Source: Rhodocyclus tenuis | GTDB taxonomy: Bacteria; Pseudomonadota; Gammaproteobacteria; Burkholderiales; Rhodocyclaceae | Length of the DNA stretch: 64,000 nucleotides | Direction: 5' to 3' | NCBI RefSeq assembly: GCF_014197755.1 | Contig: NZ_JACIGE010000005.1 | Location: forward strand, 186,001 to 250,000 | Notes under the pieces: generated by a model | The model's database searches: none | What the model was told of the DNA's origin: nothing | Seen by the model: only the letters and a program-made list of their open reading frames with translations | In this document: positions 38,803 to 49,742 of the stretch, one piece after another | Layout: each line of letters opens with the position of its first letter | Position numbering within the stretch: position 1 is the stretch's first letter | Program-made: the position numbers and the translations under genes

Positions 38803-39824
38803 AGCCGCAGGACGCGCTGACGCGGGTCGTCGAACACCGCGAAATCTTCCACGACGAGATGGTGTCGCTGATGCGGCAGATCATGAGCGGCGAGGTATCG
38901 CCGGTGCTGATCGCCGCGATCATCATCGGCCTGCGCGTGAAGAAGGAAACCATCGGCGAGATCGCCGCCGCGGCGTCGGTGATGCGCGAGCTGTCGACCA
39001 AGGTGCCGGTGGCCGACACGACGCGGCTGGTCGATACCTGCGGCACCGGTGGCGACGGTGCGCATACCTTCAACATCTCGACGGCAGCGATGTTCGTCGC
39101 CGCTGCCGGCGGTGCGCGCGTCGCCAAGCACGGCGGCCGTTCGGTGTCGTCGTCGTCGGGCAGCGCCGACGTGCTTGAGGCGCTCGGCGCCAACATCATG
39201 CTGACGCCCGAGCAGGTCGGCGATTGTCTGCAAGCGGTCGGCGTCGGTTTCATGTTCGCTCCGAGCCACCACAGCGCGATGAAACACGCCGGTCCGGTGC
39301 GCCGCGAACTCGGCATCCGCACCATCTTCAACATCCTCGGCCCGCTGACCAATCCGGCGACGGCGCCGAACCAGCTGCTTGGCGTCTTTCACGTCGATCT
39401 GGTCGGCATCCTCGTGCGCGTGCTGCAGCGCCTGGGCAGCGAGCGGGCGCTGGTCGTGCATGGCCGCGACGGGCTCGACGAGATTTCGATCTCGGGCGAA
39501 ACCTGTGTTGGCGAGCTGAAGGACGGGCGCGTCAGCGAATACACCGTGCATCCGGAGCATTTCAATCTTGCCGTGCACGACCCGCGCGTGCTGCGCGTCG
39601 GCAGCGTCGAAGAATCGAAGCAGGTGCTGCTGGCCGCACTCGAAAACCGGCCGGGGCCGGCACGCGACATCGTTGCGCTCAACGCCGGCGCCAGCCTGTA
39701 CGTGACCGGCGTCGCAGCGAGCGTTGCCGATGGCGTCGAGCGCGCCTTCGAGCTGATCGCCAGCGGCGCGGCGCGGCAGAAGCTCGACGATTTCGTCGCC
39801 TGCACGCGGCGTTTTGCGGCATGA
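38799..39824 (+). CDS. trpD: Anthranilate phosphoribosyltransferase
   Basis: TrpD joins anthranilate to phosphoribosyl pyrophosphate. The 341-residue protein contains the PRPP and anthranilate binding motifs [58 protein letters not shown] and [12 protein letters not shown]. It overlaps trpG at its start and trpC at its end by four bases each, so the three genes are translationally coupled. Confidence 0.96.
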   Translation: MKPQDALTRVVEHREIFHDEMVSLMRQIMSGEVSPVLIAAIIIGLRVKKETIGEIAAAASVMRELSTKVPVADTTRLVDTCGTGGDGAHTFNISTAAMFVAAAGGARVAKHGGRSVSSSSGSADVLEALGANIMLTPEQVGDCLQAVGVGFMFAPSHHSAMKHAGPVRRELGIRTIFNILGPLTNPATAPNQLLGVFHVDLVGILVRVLQRLGSERALVVHGRDGLDEISISGETCVGELKDGRVSEYTVHPEHFNLAVHDPRVLRVGSVEESKQVLLAALENRPGPARDIVALNAGASLYVTGVAASVADGVERAFELIASGAARQKLDDFVACTRRFAA

Positions 39825-40618
39825 GCGACATCCTCAAACGCATCTGCGCGGTCAAGCGCGAAGAAGTTGCCGCCGCGGTCGCGGCCAGACCATTGAGCGT
39901 CGTGCGTGCCGCGGCGGAGGACGCCGCCCGCAGGACGCCGGCGCGCGATTTCGTCGGCGCGATCCGCAGCCGCGTCAGCGCCGGTCAGCCAGCGGTGATC
40001 GCCGAAATCAAGAAGGCGAGTCCGTCGAAGGGCGTCATCCGCGCTGACTTCCACCCGGCCGAAATTGCCGCCGATTACGAGCGCAACGGCGCCGCCTGCC
40101 TGTCGGTGCTCACCGACCGCCAGTTCTTCCAGGGCGCGCCGGAATACCTGCAGGCGGCACGCGCGGCCTGCGCCTTGCCGGCGCTACGCAAGGATTTCCT
40201 TGTGGACGCGTATCAGGTCTATGAAGCGCGGGCGATGGGCGCCGACGCGATCCTGCTCATCGCTGCCGAACTCGACCTGCCGACGATGCGCGATTTCGAA
40301 GCGATCGCCGGCGAGCTGGGAATGGGCGTGCTGGTCGAGGTGCACGATGCCGCCGAGCTTGAGCTCGCGCTGCAGCTGAAGACGCCGTTGCTCGGCATCA
40401 ACAACCGCAATCTGCGTACCTTCGAGGTGAGTCTGCAGACGACCATCGATCTGCTGCCGCAGATTCCGGCCGGGCGCATCGTGGTCACCGAGAGCGGCAT
40501 TCTCGGCAAGGCCGACCTCGAGCGCATGCGCGGCCATGCGGTCAATGCCTTCCTCGTCGGCGAAGGCTTCATGCGCCACCCGTCGCCGGGTCGGGCTCTG
40601 GCAGAACTCTTCTTCTAG
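39821..40618 (+). CDS. trpC: Indole-3-glycerol-phosphate synthase
   Basis: This 265-residue TIM-barrel enzyme converts carboxyphenylaminodeoxyribulose phosphate to indole-3-glycerol phosphate. Catalytic-motif lysine and glutamate residues are in [36 protein letters not shown] and [14 protein letters not shown], and the phosphate-binding end is [15 protein letters not shown]. The ATG overlaps the trpD stop (ATGA). It is monofunctional: there is no TrpF fusion. trpF, trpA and trpB are not in the window. Confidence 0.95.
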   Translation: MSDILKRICAVKREEVAAAVAARPLSVVRAAAEDAARRTPARDFVGAIRSRVSAGQPAVIAEIKKASPSKGVIRADFHPAEIAADYERNGAACLSVLTDRQFFQGAPEYLQAARAACALPALRKDFLVDAYQVYEARAMGADAILLIAAELDLPTMRDFEAIAGELGMGVLVEVHDAAELELALQLKTPLLGINNRNLRTFEVSLQTTIDLLPQIPAGRIVVTESGILGKADLERMRGHAVNAFLVGEGFMRHPSPGRALAELFF

Positions 40619-40989
40619 CGTCGGTTGCGCGAGCTTCAGCTGCCGCTGAGTCGCCTCTAAGCTCTTGCGCGCACAGTGTCGTTGGGGCCGGGGCGCCTCA
40701 TGGCTGCACAAATCGTTGCCCCAGCCCCGACGAGCTTGTGGCTGGAATTTGTGGTGTGCGGTGAGAAAACCAGGACTCCCGGGTCACGGTGCCGCTTTTC
40801 AGCATCAGCACCCACGCTGCATCAAGCGGCCGGGCGGGTGCCGGGTGCGACGATTTGTGCAGCCATGAGGAGCGCCCGGCGCCCGTCCGGCCGCAAGTGC
40901 CACCGGTAGGTCTCCCAGAATCCGCTCTTGCTCTAAGGCAACCAACCAGCCAGCGGGGGAGCCGGAACCCCGCGTGACTTCCCGCCTGC
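40619..40989. repeat. Non-coding region bounded by 20-bp perfect inverted repeats
   Basis: Between convergent trpC and proB, CTCATGGCTGCACAAATCGT (40697-40716) recurs as its exact reverse complement at 40850-40869. Partly matching GC-rich flanks extend it on both sides, and 133 bases lie between. The enclosed sequence has short open frames that look spurious. It resembles a small dispersed repeat or MITE-like element, or a large cruciform/terminator structure. I saw no target-site duplication. The remaining sequence on both sides holds nothing recognisable. Confidence 0.55.
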
Positions 40990-43316
<2,327 letters not shown>

Positions 43317-43326
43317 TCAGGGGCGA

Positions 43327-43587
43327 TCAGGCTGCCGGGACGATGCTGACCGTGCGACGACGGCGTTCACCCTTGATGGTGAAAGCGACGCGGCCTTCGA
43401 CCAGCGCGAACAGCGTATGGTCCTTGCCGATGCCGACGTTTTCACCCGGGTGGAACTCGGTGCCGCGCTGGCGAACGATGATGTTGCCGGCAGCGACCAG
43501 CTGGCCACCGTAGCGCTTTACGCCAAGGCGCTTCGATTCTGAGTCGCGGCCGTTACGCGAACTGCCGCCTGCTTTTTTGTGTGCCAT
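43327..43587 (-). CDS. rpmA: 50S ribosomal protein L27
   Basis: This 86-residue L27 begins [19 protein letters not shown] and continues [20 protein letters not shown], both diagnostic. The N-terminal tail reaches the peptidyl-transferase centre. It lies 30 bases after rplU. The start follows an AGAGAGGAA stretch. Confidence 0.97.
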   Translation of the reverse strand: MAHKKAGGSSRNGRDSESKRLGVKRYGGQLVAAGNIIVRQRGTEFHPGENVGIGKDHTLFALVEGRVAFTIKGERRRRTVSIVPAA

Positions 43588-43617
43588 TTTTCAGATTCCT
43601 CTCTAACAGGCCAAGGA

Positions 43618-43929
43618 TTACGCCGCGATGCCGTCGATGCGGATCTCGGTGTAGTTCTGGCGATGGCCCTGATTCTTCCGATAGTGCTTGCGGCGACGCA
43701 TCTTGAAGATCTTGATCTTGTCGTGGCGGCCCTGCGCGAGGACGGTTGCCTTGACGGTGGCGCCAGCGACGAGCGGAGCGCCGATCTTCACCGATTCACC
43801 TTCACCTACCATGAGGATCTGGTCGATCGTGATTTCTGCGCCAACTTCTGCCGGTATCTGTTCTATTTTCAATTTTTCGCCAGCGACAACGCGATATTGC
43901 TTGCCACCGGTTTTTATGACCGCGTACAT
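43618..43929 (-). CDS. rplU: 50S ribosomal protein L21
   Basis: This 103-residue L21 begins [17 protein letters not shown] and has the C-terminal RNA-binding stretch [19 protein letters not shown]. The ATG chosen is preceded by GGAG; four extra upstream codons in frame are unlikely to be translated. It is the first gene of the ribosomal set, divergent from ispB. Confidence 0.97.
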   Translation of the reverse strand: MYAVIKTGGKQYRVVAGEKLKIEQIPAEVGAEITIDQILMVGEGESVKIGAPLVAGATVKATVLAQGRHDKIKIFKMRRRKHYRKNQGHRQNYTEIRIDGIAA

Positions 43930-44184
43930 GTTGGACTCCAAGGAACGGAAACGAAGTGAAACGAACCGCGCATTATACGGATTTCTCCCGGTGCGTCAAA
44001 GGTTTCCCGCGCTTTGCCAAGCCGCCGCCGGCGGACGCGCTGCATGCCTTGCATTTGCGGGCCGTGCCTGCACTCCGTTCTCAATGAGCCGGCCGGGTGG
44101 CAGGCCCGGCAGAGTGTCTTTCAGCTTGACGCTATCGGCGGTGGCGCCTAAGATTTGCCGTTTTTTCGCCAAGGCGTTCCCCCG

Positions 44185-45156
44185 GTGAAGCTGGAACCTC
44201 AGTTATACAGTCTGATCAAGACGGACATGCAGGCCGTCGACGCGGTCATCCGTGCGCGGCTGTATTCGGACGTAGTCCTCGTGCGTCAGGTCGCCGAGTA
44301 CATCGTCCAGAGCGGTGGCAAGCGCATGCGTCCGGCGCTCGTTCTGCTCGCTGCCGGCGCGCTCGGCTACCAGGGCGATCGCCACCATCAGCTGGCGGCC
44401 GTCATCGAGTTCATCCATACGGCGACCTTGCTGCACGACGATGTCGTTGACGAGTCGGAACTCCGTCGTGGCCGCGAAACCGCCAACTCGACCTTCGGCA
44501 ACGCGGCGAGCATTCTCGTTGGCGATTTCCTCTACTCGCGCGCTTTCCAGATGATGGTCGATATCGGCGACATGCGCGTGATGAGCGTGATGTGCGAAGC
44601 GACGACGATCATCTCCGAAGGCGAGGTGATGCAGTTGATGAACTGTCACGACAGCGACGTCGACGAGGCACGCTACCTGCACGTGATCCGCTCGAAGACG
44701 GCAAAGCTGTTCGACGCCGCCGCCCGCCTGGGCGGCATCATCGGCGGCGCCTCGCCCGAGATCGAAAACGGTCTCGGCAAGTTTGGCATGCATCTGGGAA
44801 CGGCTTTCCAGCTGGTCGACGACATTCTCGATTACTCGGGCAGCGAAGCCGAAACCGGCAAGCACCTCGGCGACGATCTGGCCGAGGGCAAGCCGACGCT
44901 GCCGCTGATCTACGTCATGCAGCACGGAACATCCGAGCAGGCGGACTGTGTGCGCGCTGCCATCGAAAACGGTGGTCGCGAGGCGTTCCCGCAAGTGATG
45001 GCGGCGATTCGTGCAACGGGCGCGCTGGAATACGCCGAAAAGGCCGCTCACGCCGAAGCCGAACTGGCAATTCGCGCACTTGATTCGCTTCCCGCTTCCC
45101 ATTACAAGGATTCGCTGCTAGAATTGCCGTCCTTTGCAGTTGCGCGTAACTTTTAG
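44185..45156 (+). CDS. ispB: Octaprenyl diphosphate synthase
   Basis: IspB builds the C40 isoprenoid side chain of ubiquinone from farnesyl and isopentenyl diphosphate. The protein has both aspartate-rich motifs (LLHDDVVDES and LVDDILDYSG) plus GGKRMRPALVLL. The GTG start gives VKLEPQLYSLI, matching family N-termini; an ATG ten codons upstream (44155) is the alternative, and neither has a clear ribosome site. The divergent rplU promoter lies in the 255-base gap. A tRNA-Pro gene follows 15 bases after the stop. Confidence 0.93.
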   Translation: MKLEPQLYSLIKTDMQAVDAVIRARLYSDVVLVRQVAEYIVQSGGKRMRPALVLLAAGALGYQGDRHHQLAAVIEFIHTATLLHDDVVDESELRRGRETANSTFGNAASILVGDFLYSRAFQMMVDIGDMRVMSVMCEATTIISEGEVMQLMNCHDSDVDEARYLHVIRSKTAKLFDAAARLGGIIGGASPEIENGLGKFGMHLGTAFQLVDDILDYSGSEAETGKHLGDDLAEGKPTLPLIYVMQHGTSEQADCVRAAIENGGREAFPQVMAAIRATGALEYAEKAAHAEAELAIRALDSLPASHYKDSLLELPSFAVARNF

Positions 45157-45171
45157 CGCAAAAAGCACCGT

Positions 45172-45248
<77 letters not shown>

Positions 45249-45264
45249 AAAGACACAATGAACA

Positions 45265-45287
45265 AACCGCCTTCCGGGCGGTTTTTT
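45265..45287 (+). terminator. Rho-independent terminator of the tRNA-Pro gene
   Basis: AACCGCC/GGCGGTT, a 7-bp stem with a five-base loop, runs into six Ts, 16 bases after the tRNA. Confidence 0.92.
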
Positions 45288-45474
45288 CATTTCTGCCGTC
45301 GGTTTTCTTCGCTGTTTCAGCTACTTTCACTCCTTGTGGCGAAGAACACCGACATCGGCCACATTTGTGCGGTGCCAGCGCCGTCGATGCTTCCGTTGTC
45401 GACTTGCCGCCACGGCGTACAACGCGGCAATGCGCCGGGTAGAATCCGTCTTTTTTTGACTGACGGATCCTCGC

Positions 45475-46356
45475 ATGTCCCAGCACCAGAACGGTATTCT
45501 CGCTCCCTTGCCAAGTCAGGCGAGGCATCTTTACTTCACGCTCGAATCTGCCGCCGGGCTTGATGCCGCGCTGGCCGCGCTGCGGCGTCTGGCTGACGGC
45601 GACGCGCTGGTCGTCGGTTTCGGCGCTTCGCTGGTACAGGCGCTCGGCGGCAAGGTCGACGGATTGCGCATCTTTCCTGCGCTCGCCGGTGCCGGCGTTG
45701 ACGTGCCGTCGACCCAGTACGCGCTGTGGTGCTGGTTGCGCGGCGACGATCGCGGCGAACTGCTGCACCGCACGCGGGAGCTGGCTGCGGCGCTTGCCCC
45801 GGCGCTGCGTCTGCTGCAGATCAATGAGGCCTTCGTGTACCAGACCGGTCACGACCTCACCGGCTACGAGGATGGCACCGAGAACCCGAGCGGCGAAGAC
45901 GCCGACGCTGCCGCACTGGTCAGCGGCGATGCGCCCGGACTGGCCGGCAGCAGCTTCGCCGCCGTGCAGAACTGGCAACACGATCTCGCCGCTTTCGATA
46001 AGCTGCCGGAAGGCGAGCGCGACCACATCATCGGCCGCCGGCGCAGCGACAACGAGGAGCTTGCGGACGCGCCCGAATCGGCGCACGTCAAGCGCACGGC
46101 GCAGGAGAGCTTCACACCGGAAGCCTTCGTTCTGCGTCGCTCGATGCCTTGGAGCGAGGGTGACAGCTGCGGGCTCGCCTTTCTCGCCTTCGGCCACAGC
46201 CTCGATGCCTTCGAGGCGCAACTGACACGCATGAGCGGGCTCGTCGACGGTATCGTCGACGGCATGTTCCGCATCAGTCGTCCGATCAGCGGCGGCTACT
46301 ACTGGTGCCCGCCGCTGCTCGACGGCCGCCTCGATCTGCGCGCACTCGGGCGTTGA
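45475..46356 (+). CDS. Dyp-type haem peroxidase
   Basis: This 293-residue dye-decolorising peroxidase has the family GXXDG motif as GYEDGTENP, the proximal haem histidine in SAHVKRTAQES and a distal arginine in FVLRRSMPW. There is no Tat signal, so it is cytoplasmic and closer to the YfeX-type (class P/B) group. Physiological substrates of these enzymes are uncertain; proposals include porphyrinogens and peroxide detoxification. No encapsulin gene is adjacent, and the C-terminus lacks an obvious cargo tail. The gene begins about 190 bases after the tRNA terminator. Confidence 0.9.
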   Translation: MSQHQNGILAPLPSQARHLYFTLESAAGLDAALAALRRLADGDALVVGFGASLVQALGGKVDGLRIFPALAGAGVDVPSTQYALWCWLRGDDRGELLHRTRELAAALAPALRLLQINEAFVYQTGHDLTGYEDGTENPSGEDADAAALVSGDAPGLAGSSFAAVQNWQHDLAAFDKLPEGERDHIIGRRRSDNEELADAPESAHVKRTAQESFTPEAFVLRRSMPWSEGDSCGLAFLAFGHSLDAFEAQLTRMSGLVDGIVDGMFRISRPISGGYYWCPPLLDGRLDLRALGR

Positions 46357-46401
46357 ACGTCAATAACCGACCATTTATTGACCATTGCGGCGCGGAAATC
46401 G

Positions 46402-46857
46402 ATGAGTCTTGAATCTGTCAGCGCTTTTTTCCGGGAGAGGAATCTCGACATCCCGATCATCGAGCTCGACGTCAGCACCGCGACCGTCGCGCTGGCCGCG
46501 GCGGCGCATGGCGTCGAGCCCGGGCGTATTGCCAAGACGCTGGCTTTCCGTCTGTCCGACGGGCGGGTGATCCTGCTCGTCGCCAGCGGCGATGCGCGCG
46601 TCAGTCACCAGAAATTCAAGGCGCGCTTCGGCAAGGGCAAGATGCTGGCGCAGGACGAAGTGGTCGAGCTGACCGGTCATCCGGTGGGTGGCGTCTGTCC
46701 CTTCGGTCTGGCCAGTCCGCTGCCGGTCTACCTCGATCAGTCATTGCGTGCCTACGACGAGGTGCTGCCGGCGGCCGGCGCGACGCACAGCGCCGTGCGC
46801 CTGTCACCGGCACTGCTGGCGGAGCTGACCGACGGCGAATGGGTCGATGTCTGCTGA
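46402..46857 (+). CDS. YbaK/ProX-type aminoacyl-tRNA deacylase
   Basis: This 151-residue single-domain protein of the YbaK/EbsC family has the conserved lysine in RIAKTLAFRL and the GHPVGGVCPFGL loop. Members hydrolyse mischarged tRNAs (Cys-tRNA-Pro, Ala-tRNA-Pro) in trans. The sequence is closer to the YbaK-like subgroup with GXXXGGVCPFG than to ProXp-ala, but substrate assignment is inferred. An in-frame ATG eight codons upstream exists; the one used has GGAA before it. Confidence 0.85.
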   Translation: MSLESVSAFFRERNLDIPIIELDVSTATVALAAAAHGVEPGRIAKTLAFRLSDGRVILLVASGDARVSHQKFKARFGKGKMLAQDEVVELTGHPVGGVCPFGLASPLPVYLDQSLRAYDEVLPAAGATHSAVRLSPALLAELTDGEWVDVC

Positions 46858-46931
46858 GATCGCTGTCTGGAAGCGGCTGACGACGGCGCAGCCAAGCGCA
46901 CTGCCGGCAGAAGGCGCCAGCGAAAGCCGGT

Positions 46932-47264
46932 TCAGCAGCATTCCTCTTCAATGTTGTCGAGCAGGCGCAGCGCGTCCTCGTCGCCCTTGTCTTCGAACAG
47001 CTCGCGGATCTGGTTCAGATTGCTGTGGATCAGGAAGAGCGGGTCCGGACGCGGGCCGCTGCCGCCGGCAGCCTTCTTCTTGAAGTACTCCCAGAACACG
47101 TTGCTGTGCTGCGGATCGTCGATGTAGTCGCGGATGCGCTGCATCAGCGTCGCGGCTTTGGCATCGCACTCGAGGCCGATGAAGCTGACGTAGCGGTCGC
47201 GTTTGGCGTCAGTTACCGCCTCTTCGGCGGGCTTGTTGCGGCAAGGGCAGGTCATGGCGGTCAT
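46932..47264 (-). CDS. cowN: CowN, sustains nitrogenase activity in the presence of CO
   Basis: This 110-residue protein has the CowN pattern: DRYVSFIGLECDAKAATLM, NVFWEYFKKKAAGG, GPRPDPLFLIHS, NLNQIRELFE and the C-terminal NIEEECC. CowN lets diazotrophs grow on N2 under CO by protecting nitrogenase. The N-terminus carries an extra CPCRNK stretch. It lies 54 bases after the CooA-like regulator gene on the same strand, behind a palindromic site. No nif genes are in the window. The start codon is uncertain because the ribosome site is weak; a second ATG follows three codons later. Confidence 0.88.
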   Translation of the reverse strand: MTAMTCPCRNKPAEEAVTDAKRDRYVSFIGLECDAKAATLMQRIRDYIDDPQHSNVFWEYFKKKAAGGSGPRPDPLFLIHSNLNQIRELFEDKGDEDALRLLDNIEEECC

Positions 47265-47285
47265 GGCAGTGATTGAGAGAACTCC

Positions 47286-47328
47286 ATCCTAGCCAGTCCG
47301 GCGGCGGCGTGATGTCGGCTAGCCGACA
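47286..47328 (-). promoter_or_regulatory. Putative CooA-type operator and promoter of cowN
   Basis: TGTCGGCTAGCCGACA (47313-47328) is a perfect 16-bp palindrome of the TGTC-N8-GACA form; the CooA site is TGTCA-N6-TGACA. On the minus strand TAGGAT (47286-47291) is a plausible -10. It implies a start at 47279 and places the palindrome centre at -41.5, the class II CRP-family activator position. The palindrome overlaps the regulator's stop codon. Confidence 0.6.
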
Positions 47329-48008
47329 GTTTCTGCGCTGTCTGCGGCCGCACCGCCCTCTTGCCAGCGCAGCAGCAGATCAGGCTGCAGCACGACGAAC
47401 TGGCGCCGCGCCGAGCGCGTGATGATCGCTTCGCGCTCCATGCGCTTGAACAGACTGGAGACGGTCTGCCGCGTGCAGCCGAGCAGCAGCGCGATCTCGC
47501 TGGCGGCAAGGTCGAGGGTGAAGCGCATTCCCGGCGCCAGCGCCACGCCCTGCTGCCGCGCGCTGACCAGCATGAAGCGCGCAAGCCGTCCGGCGACGTC
47601 GCGGAAGGCAAGGTCTTCGATCAGCGCGATGCTGTTGTCGAGGATGCGCCCGAGCACCGGCATCACCAGCCCGAGCATTCCCGGTTCGTTGGCCATGCTG
47701 CGCGCGAACTCGCCGGTCGGCATGGAGAGCAGCGTGCACGCGCTTTCGCAGCGCAGGTAGGCGCGCGTGTGCGTGCTGAACAGCTCGCCTGCACTCAGGT
47801 AGGCGAGCGTCAGTTCCTTGTCTTCGCTGGCGACAAAGACGCGGATGCGCCCTTCCTGCAGATAAAGGATGCGGTTGTGCGCCGCGCCCGGGGTGCTGAG
47901 CAGATGGCCGCGCGCCAGTCGTTGGCGGGCAAAGCGCTCAAGCAGGGCGGGGGGCAGCCGGGTGGCGGCAGAGGGATGCGCGGCGGAAAGATGCGGGAGA
48001 GCATGCAT
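47319..48008 (-). CDS. CooA-like CRP/FNR-family regulator, probable haem CO sensor
   Basis: A 229-residue CRP/FNR protein: cyclic-nucleotide-binding fold (ILYLQEGRIRVFV, DKELTLAYLSAGELF), long C-helix (GRILDNSIALIEDLAFRDVAGRL, broken here as LGRILDN and following) and a helix-turn-helix (SEIALLLGCTRQTVSSLFKRM). The stretch LFSTHTRAYL matches CooA proteins, with His80 at the position of the ferrous haem ligand His77 of Rhodospirillum CooA. The Cys75 position is Ser, as allowed in other homologues. There are no FNR-type cysteines. Adjacency to cowN supports CO sensing. The start at 48008 has a weak ribosome site; the frame is open 30 codons further upstream. The N-terminus (MHALPHLS) has His and Pro residues that might serve as the second haem ligand. 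Confidence 0.75.
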   Translation of the reverse strand: MHALPHLSAAHPSAATRLPPALLERFARQRLARGHLLSTPGAAHNRILYLQEGRIRVFVASEDKELTLAYLSAGELFSTHTRAYLRCESACTLLSMPTGEFARSMANEPGMLGLVMPVLGRILDNSIALIEDLAFRDVAGRLARFMLVSARQQGVALAPGMRFTLDLAASEIALLLGCTRQTVSSLFKRMEREAIITRSARRQFVVLQPDLLLRWQEGGAAADSAETVG

Positions 48009-48197
48009 GTCGCAAGACCGACAGAAAAGTGGTTCCTGCCTGTCCTGCGCAAGGAGCGTGCCGTGCGACGGTCGCGCCAGCCGGCGCTTCCGGGCCATCC
48101 CGGAGCATTACGCCGCCGGCAGGCGGACGTGCGATGCGGCGTGCCGATCACTCGTCCGCTTGCCGGCCGGCAGACGCGCGGCGTCTGCCGATCCTCC

Positions 48198-49052
48198 TCA
48201 GCGCGCAGGCGCGTCCTGCGCAAAAACGATCTCGACACGACGGTTCAACTGCCGTCCGGCCGCGGTCGCGTTATTGGCGACCGGGCTTTCCTGGCCGTGC
48301 GCTTGCGTGCTCAGCCGGTCGGCCGGGACGCCAAGCTTGACCAGCGCCACCAGCACCGCGTTGGCGCGCCGTTCCGACAGCGCGTAGTTGGCATTGGCGC
48401 TACCGACGCTGTCGGTATAGCCCTCGATCGATGCCTTCAGCAGCGGGTTCTGCCTGAACACTGCCGCCAGCTTGGCCATGTCTCCCGACGAGGCCGAGGT
48501 CAGGCTGGAACTGGCGTTGTCGAACAGTACGTCGCCAAGCGTCACGACCAGACCGCGATCGGTCTTTTTGGCCTTCAGCTCCTGCAGTTGTGCTGCCAGA
48601 TCGTTGGCGCGGGCATCGCTGCGTTCAACGCGCGCTTCGCTGCGGCGGGCGTCGGCATTGGCCTGATCGGCTTCACGCGTGCGCATGCCCAGACGGGTGC
48701 GATCACGTTCGCCGGCCGCTGCCGCGGTGATCGACTGCGCGTAGCGGCTGGAGGCGGTTTCCTGCGCGATGGTGACGCGCTGCTTGGTCATGTAGGCAAG
48801 GTGGTCGACGGTGGCCGGCGGCGCGCCATTGACGCTCGATTGCTCGGCCAGGCGCAGCGTTTCTTCAGCGCGTTTCAGTTCGCCGGGCGCCAGCTTGAGC
48901 ACTTGCGGGTCGTTCTGCGCCATGACATAGCGGGTACGCGCCTGGTCCAGCGCGTAGTTGCGGTCGGGTACCGTGCCGCACGCCGACAAGGCGGCAGCAA
49001 GAGTGATGAGGCCGATCGGCCCATAGACCGGACGATAAAAGCGCATGTTCAT
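48198..49052 (-). CDS. OmpA-family lipoprotein with DUF4398-like N-terminal region
   Basis: This 284-residue envelope protein has a lipoprotein signal with lipobox LSACG, an alpha-helical DUF4398-like segment rich in Ala, Arg and Glu (ELKRAEETLRLAEQSS) and a C-terminal OmpA-like peptidoglycan-binding domain (IEGYTDSVGSANANYALSERRANAV). The helical part probably spans the periplasm and the OmpA domain holds peptidoglycan. GGAG precedes the ATG by seven bases. It follows a second DUF4398 lipoprotein gene by 18 bases, so the two are likely an operon. Confidence 0.88.
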   Translation of the reverse strand: MNMRFYRPVYGPIGLITLAAALSACGTVPDRNYALDQARTRYVMAQNDPQVLKLAPGELKRAEETLRLAEQSSVNGAPPATVDHLAYMTKQRVTIAQETASSRYAQSITAAAAGERDRTRLGMRTREADQANADARRSEARVERSDARANDLAAQLQELKAKKTDRGLVVTLGDVLFDNASSSLTSASSGDMAKLAAVFRQNPLLKASIEGYTDSVGSANANYALSERRANAVLVALVKLGVPADRLSTQAHGQESPVANNATAAGRQLNRRVEIVFAQDAPAR

Positions 49053-49070
49053 GTAAGTCTCCAGTTCTGC

Positions 49071-49460
49071 TTAGCGGGGCGTCTTGCGATTGATTTCTTC
49101 GCGCAGGGCACGGGCGGCTTCCTGCGATTCCTGCGCCGCCTTGCGTGAGCGTTCGGACTGCGCGTGCAGTTCGGCGACCTGTGCGTCGACTTCGGCCTGT
49201 TCGGCCAGCTGCTGGGCACGCTCGTATTCGTTGTTGAGTACCGCCTGCCGGGCGCTGGTCAGCTTGTCGACCGCAATGCGCAGTTCAGCGGCGGCGTTCT
49301 CGTTGGTGCTGTTGGTACTGGCGTGCTGCACGGCGGCTTCGGCGACCGCCATCTGCTGGGTGGGCGCCGGCGTGCTGGCGCATCCGGCCAGGACGACGAG
49401 CAGCGACGACGCCAGCACCAGCCCGCGGGGCAGGTGCGGAATCATGGGCACAGTTTTCAT
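49071..49460 (-). CDS. DUF4398 lipoprotein
   Basis: This 129-residue lipoprotein (signal LASSLLVVLAGC, cysteine acylation site) has a mature part that is nearly all helix with heptad-like Ala/Glu/Arg pattern (LRIAVDKLTSARQAVLNNEYERAQQLA), matching DUF4398. Function is unknown; it pairs with the downstream OmpA-domain lipoprotein, whose N-terminal half is similar in type. AAGGAAG precedes the ATG. The frame is open 86 codons further upstream but those residues are not protein-like. Confidence 0.82.
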   Translation of the reverse strand: MKTVPMIPHLPRGLVLASSLLVVLAGCASTPAPTQQMAVAEAAVQHASTNSTNENAAAELRIAVDKLTSARQAVLNNEYERAQQLAEQAEVDAQVAELHAQSERSRKAAQESQEAARALREEINRKTPR

Positions 49461-49742
49461 TTGACTTCCTTTCGGGTTCAGGTTCGGAGCCCGCAGGTCC
49501 GGGCGCGGCATGACGATGCGTTCATGCCCGCCGCAGTGTCGGTGTTTGCCCGTACAGACGTCTGTCTGGCAGCGCACAGAAGGCCGGCAATTCCGGCCTC
49601 GCTGTTCCCGGCGAGGGGCGCTGCGTGCGCCAGAGCACAGACGCAGTCGCTGCGGCCGGCGCATCGTCCGCATCAGCAGTGCGCGACAGCTTGCGCAGCG
49701 ACCGCTACGCCGACTCACGTCACCCTCACCAGGATGGAGAGC
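49461..49742. other. Divergent promoter region of the DUF4398 operon and dps
   Basis: It holds a perfect 12-bp palindrome ACAGACGTCTGT (about 49554-49565) and an AGGCCGG/CCGGCCT hairpin (about 49579-49597). Either could be an operator or leader structure; I could not match them to a known regulator. No clear -35/-10 pair was found. Confidence 0.3.

Noticed and set aside
40665-40909. Short plus-strand frames inside the inverted-repeat region
   Set aside because: They run through the repeat arms, lack ribosome sites and have no recognisable similarity.
47361-49148. A 595-codon plus-strand open frame across the CooA-like and OmpA genes
   Set aside because: Lies antisense to two recognised genes and has no recognisable domain or ribosome site.
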